From assembly GCF_049651565.1 (NCBI RefSeq), contig NZ_JBASCI010000093.1, positions 1 through 7,348 on the forward strand: a stretch of 7,348 nucleotides of DNA, in the 5' to 3' direction. Numbering within the stretch: the first letter of the stretch is position 1; each line of letters starts with the position of its first letter. Made by a program: the position numbers and the translations under genes. This DNA is from Brooklawnia sp049651565. GTDB lineage: Bacteria; Actinomycetota; Actinomycetes; Propionibacteriales; Propionibacteriaceae. A model generated the notes under the pieces. That model had not been told where the DNA came from. It saw nothing but the letters and a program-made list of their open reading frames with translations, and ran no database searches. Shown piece by piece: positions 6,784 to 7,348 of the stretch.

Positions 6784-7092
6784 CTATTCGTCGTGGTCGG
6801 CGAGCGCCGCCTCCAGACGTTCCACTTTGCCGGTCAGCTCCCCGCTGTAACCGGGCCGGATGTCGGCCTTGAGGACGAGCGAGACCCGCGGGCCGTAGCG
6901 TCCCACCGCGTCGCAGGCCTGCTTGACAACCGACATCACTTCGTCCCACTCGCCCTCGATGGTGGTGAACATCGAGTCGGTGTGATTGGGCAGGCCGGAT
7001 TCACGGACCACCCGGATCGCGGCGGCGACGGCTTCGTGCACCGAGCCGCCCTCGCCTGAGCTGGATGGGCTGACCGAGAAGGCTACGAGCAT
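6784..7092 (-). CDS. MTH1187 family thiamine-binding protein
   Basis: A 102-residue cytoplasmic protein of the MTH1187/YkoF-like family, which has a ferredoxin-like fold, forms oligomers, and includes members that bind thiamine or related pyrimidines. Typical features are the opening strand MLVAFSVSP, a helix with VHEAVAAAIRVVRESGL (residues 18-34), the conserved segment TTIEGEWDEVMSVVKQA (43-59), and the late strand RVSLVLKADIRPG (69-81). The length fits the family. It lies upstream of the PFOR operon on the same strand, separated by 158 bp, and is divergent from the glycosylase gene. Because PFOR needs thiamine diphosphate, a role in thiamine supply or salvage is an attractive inference, but these proteins occur in many contexts and their physiological job is poorly defined. 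The start has only a close, weak GAGGG, and a -10-like TAGCCT six bases upstream suggests a leaderless message. Confidence 0.88.
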   Translation of the reverse strand: MLVAFSVSPSSSGEGGSVHEAVAAAIRVVRESGLPNHTDSMFTTIEGEWDEVMSVVKQACDAVGRYGPRVSLVLKADIRPGYSGELTGKVERLEAALADHDE

Positions 7093-7098
7093 GCCCTC

Positions 7099-7104
7099 AG
7101 GCTA
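7099..7104 (-). promoter_or_regulatory. Possible -10 box for a leaderless transcript
   Basis: TAGCCT on the minus strand ends 6 nt before ATG 7092. In actinobacteria this spacing is typical of promoters whose transcript starts at the start codon. No -35 box is recognisable, so support is weak. Confidence 0.25.
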
Positions 7105-7158
7105 GACCGGTTGGCCGGGCGTCGGGCTAGGGTGGCGAGGTTGCGCGGAACTCATCGC

Positions 7159-7165
7159 AGGGGAG
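7159..7165 (+). promoter_or_regulatory. Ribosome binding site of the DNA glycosylase gene
   Basis: AGGGGAG lies 8 nt before GTG 7174, a good spacing, and supports that GTG as the start of the partial gene at the right edge. Confidence 0.65.
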
Positions 7166-7173
7166 CTGATCGG

Positions 7174-7348
7174 GTGCCTGAAGGTCACGTCATCCACCGG
7201 CTGGCCGCCGGACTGAACGAACGCTTCCGCGGCCGGCCGGTCAGGGTGGCCAGTCCGCAGGGACGCTTCGCCGCCGCCGCCGAGCTGCTGGACGGCAGCC
7301 GGCTGCTCGGCGCCGACGCGGTCGGCAAGCACCTGCTGATCGACTTCG
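7174..7348 (+). CDS. nei: Fpg/Nei family DNA glycosylase (endonuclease VIII), N-terminal part
   Basis: The first 58 codons of a base-excision-repair glycosylase/AP lyase, cut by the window edge. After a GTG start it reads PEGHVIHRL, giving the N-terminal Pro (residue 2, the Schiff-base nucleophile once Met is removed) and Glu3, both catalytic in this family. SPQGRF (27-32) and VGKHLLIDF (50-58) follow; Lys52 is the conserved lysine that contacts DNA. The PEGH opening and SPQGRF closely resemble mycobacterial Nei1 (Rv2464c type) rather than Fpg/MutM. It removes oxidised bases and nicks the abasic site. The gene is divergent from the thiamine-binding gene, with 81 bp between start codons. The helix-two-turn-helix and zinc finger expected later lie outside the window. 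The link with the PFOR operon is probably only proximity. Confidence 0.88.
   Translation, partial: MPEGHVIHRLAAGLNERFRGRPVRVASPQGRFAAAAELLDGSRLLGADAVGKHLLIDF

Noticed and set aside
1..7348. CRISPR array, tRNA or rRNA genes, tandem repeats
   Set aside because: No regularly spaced repeats and no recognisable RNA gene sequences were seen; nearly all of the window is protein-coding.

Overview
The window looks like chromosomal DNA from a high-GC Gram-positive bacterium (Actinomycetota). The coding frames are very GC-rich, long antisense frames stay open by chance, and the partial gene at the right edge resembles mycobacterial Nei1 glycosylases. A pyruvate:ferredoxin oxidoreductase (PFOR) suggests facultative or anaerobic metabolism, as in Propionibacteriales. 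The lineage is inference; there is no rRNA or other marker to fix it.

Layout, left to right. Bases 1-126 hold no credible gene but contain a striking 12-bp perfect inverted repeat (5-16 / 57-68), perhaps a mobile-element remnant. Next is a tightly packed three-gene operon on the minus strand, read from right to left: a GltD/PreT-like NAD(P)H oxidoreductase with a C-terminal ferredoxin domain (6625-4997), nifJ (4997-1269), and a dihydroorotate-dehydrogenase-like FMN protein (1269-127). Both internal junctions are stop/start overlaps, so translation is probably coupled. A 158-bp gap (6626-6783) holds a hairpin, two short palindromes, a possible -10 box and a hairpin over the ribosome site; it is the likely control region. 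Upstream on the same strand is a small MTH1187/thiamine-binding family gene (7092-6784). A divergent plus-strand Fpg/Nei DNA glycosylase begins at 7174 and runs off the window.

How the genes may work together. PFOR oxidises pyruvate with CoA to acetyl-CoA and CO2, passing low-potential electrons to ferredoxin-type acceptors. The flavoprotein has FAD and NAD(P)H sites plus two ferredoxin motifs on one chain, so it could link PFOR electrons to NADP(H). The third gene is an FMN-barrel protein that lacks the catalytic cysteine of true dihydroorotate and dihydropyrimidine dehydrogenases. Together the two flanking genes contain the modules of dihydropyrimidine dehydrogenase (Fe-S/FAD/NADPH/FMN/Fe-S), rearranged around a PFOR. 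This arrangement, with an unknown substrate for the FMN subunit, is the most interesting feature here. The small thiamine-binding-family gene beside a thiamine-diphosphate enzyme is a second suggestive link.
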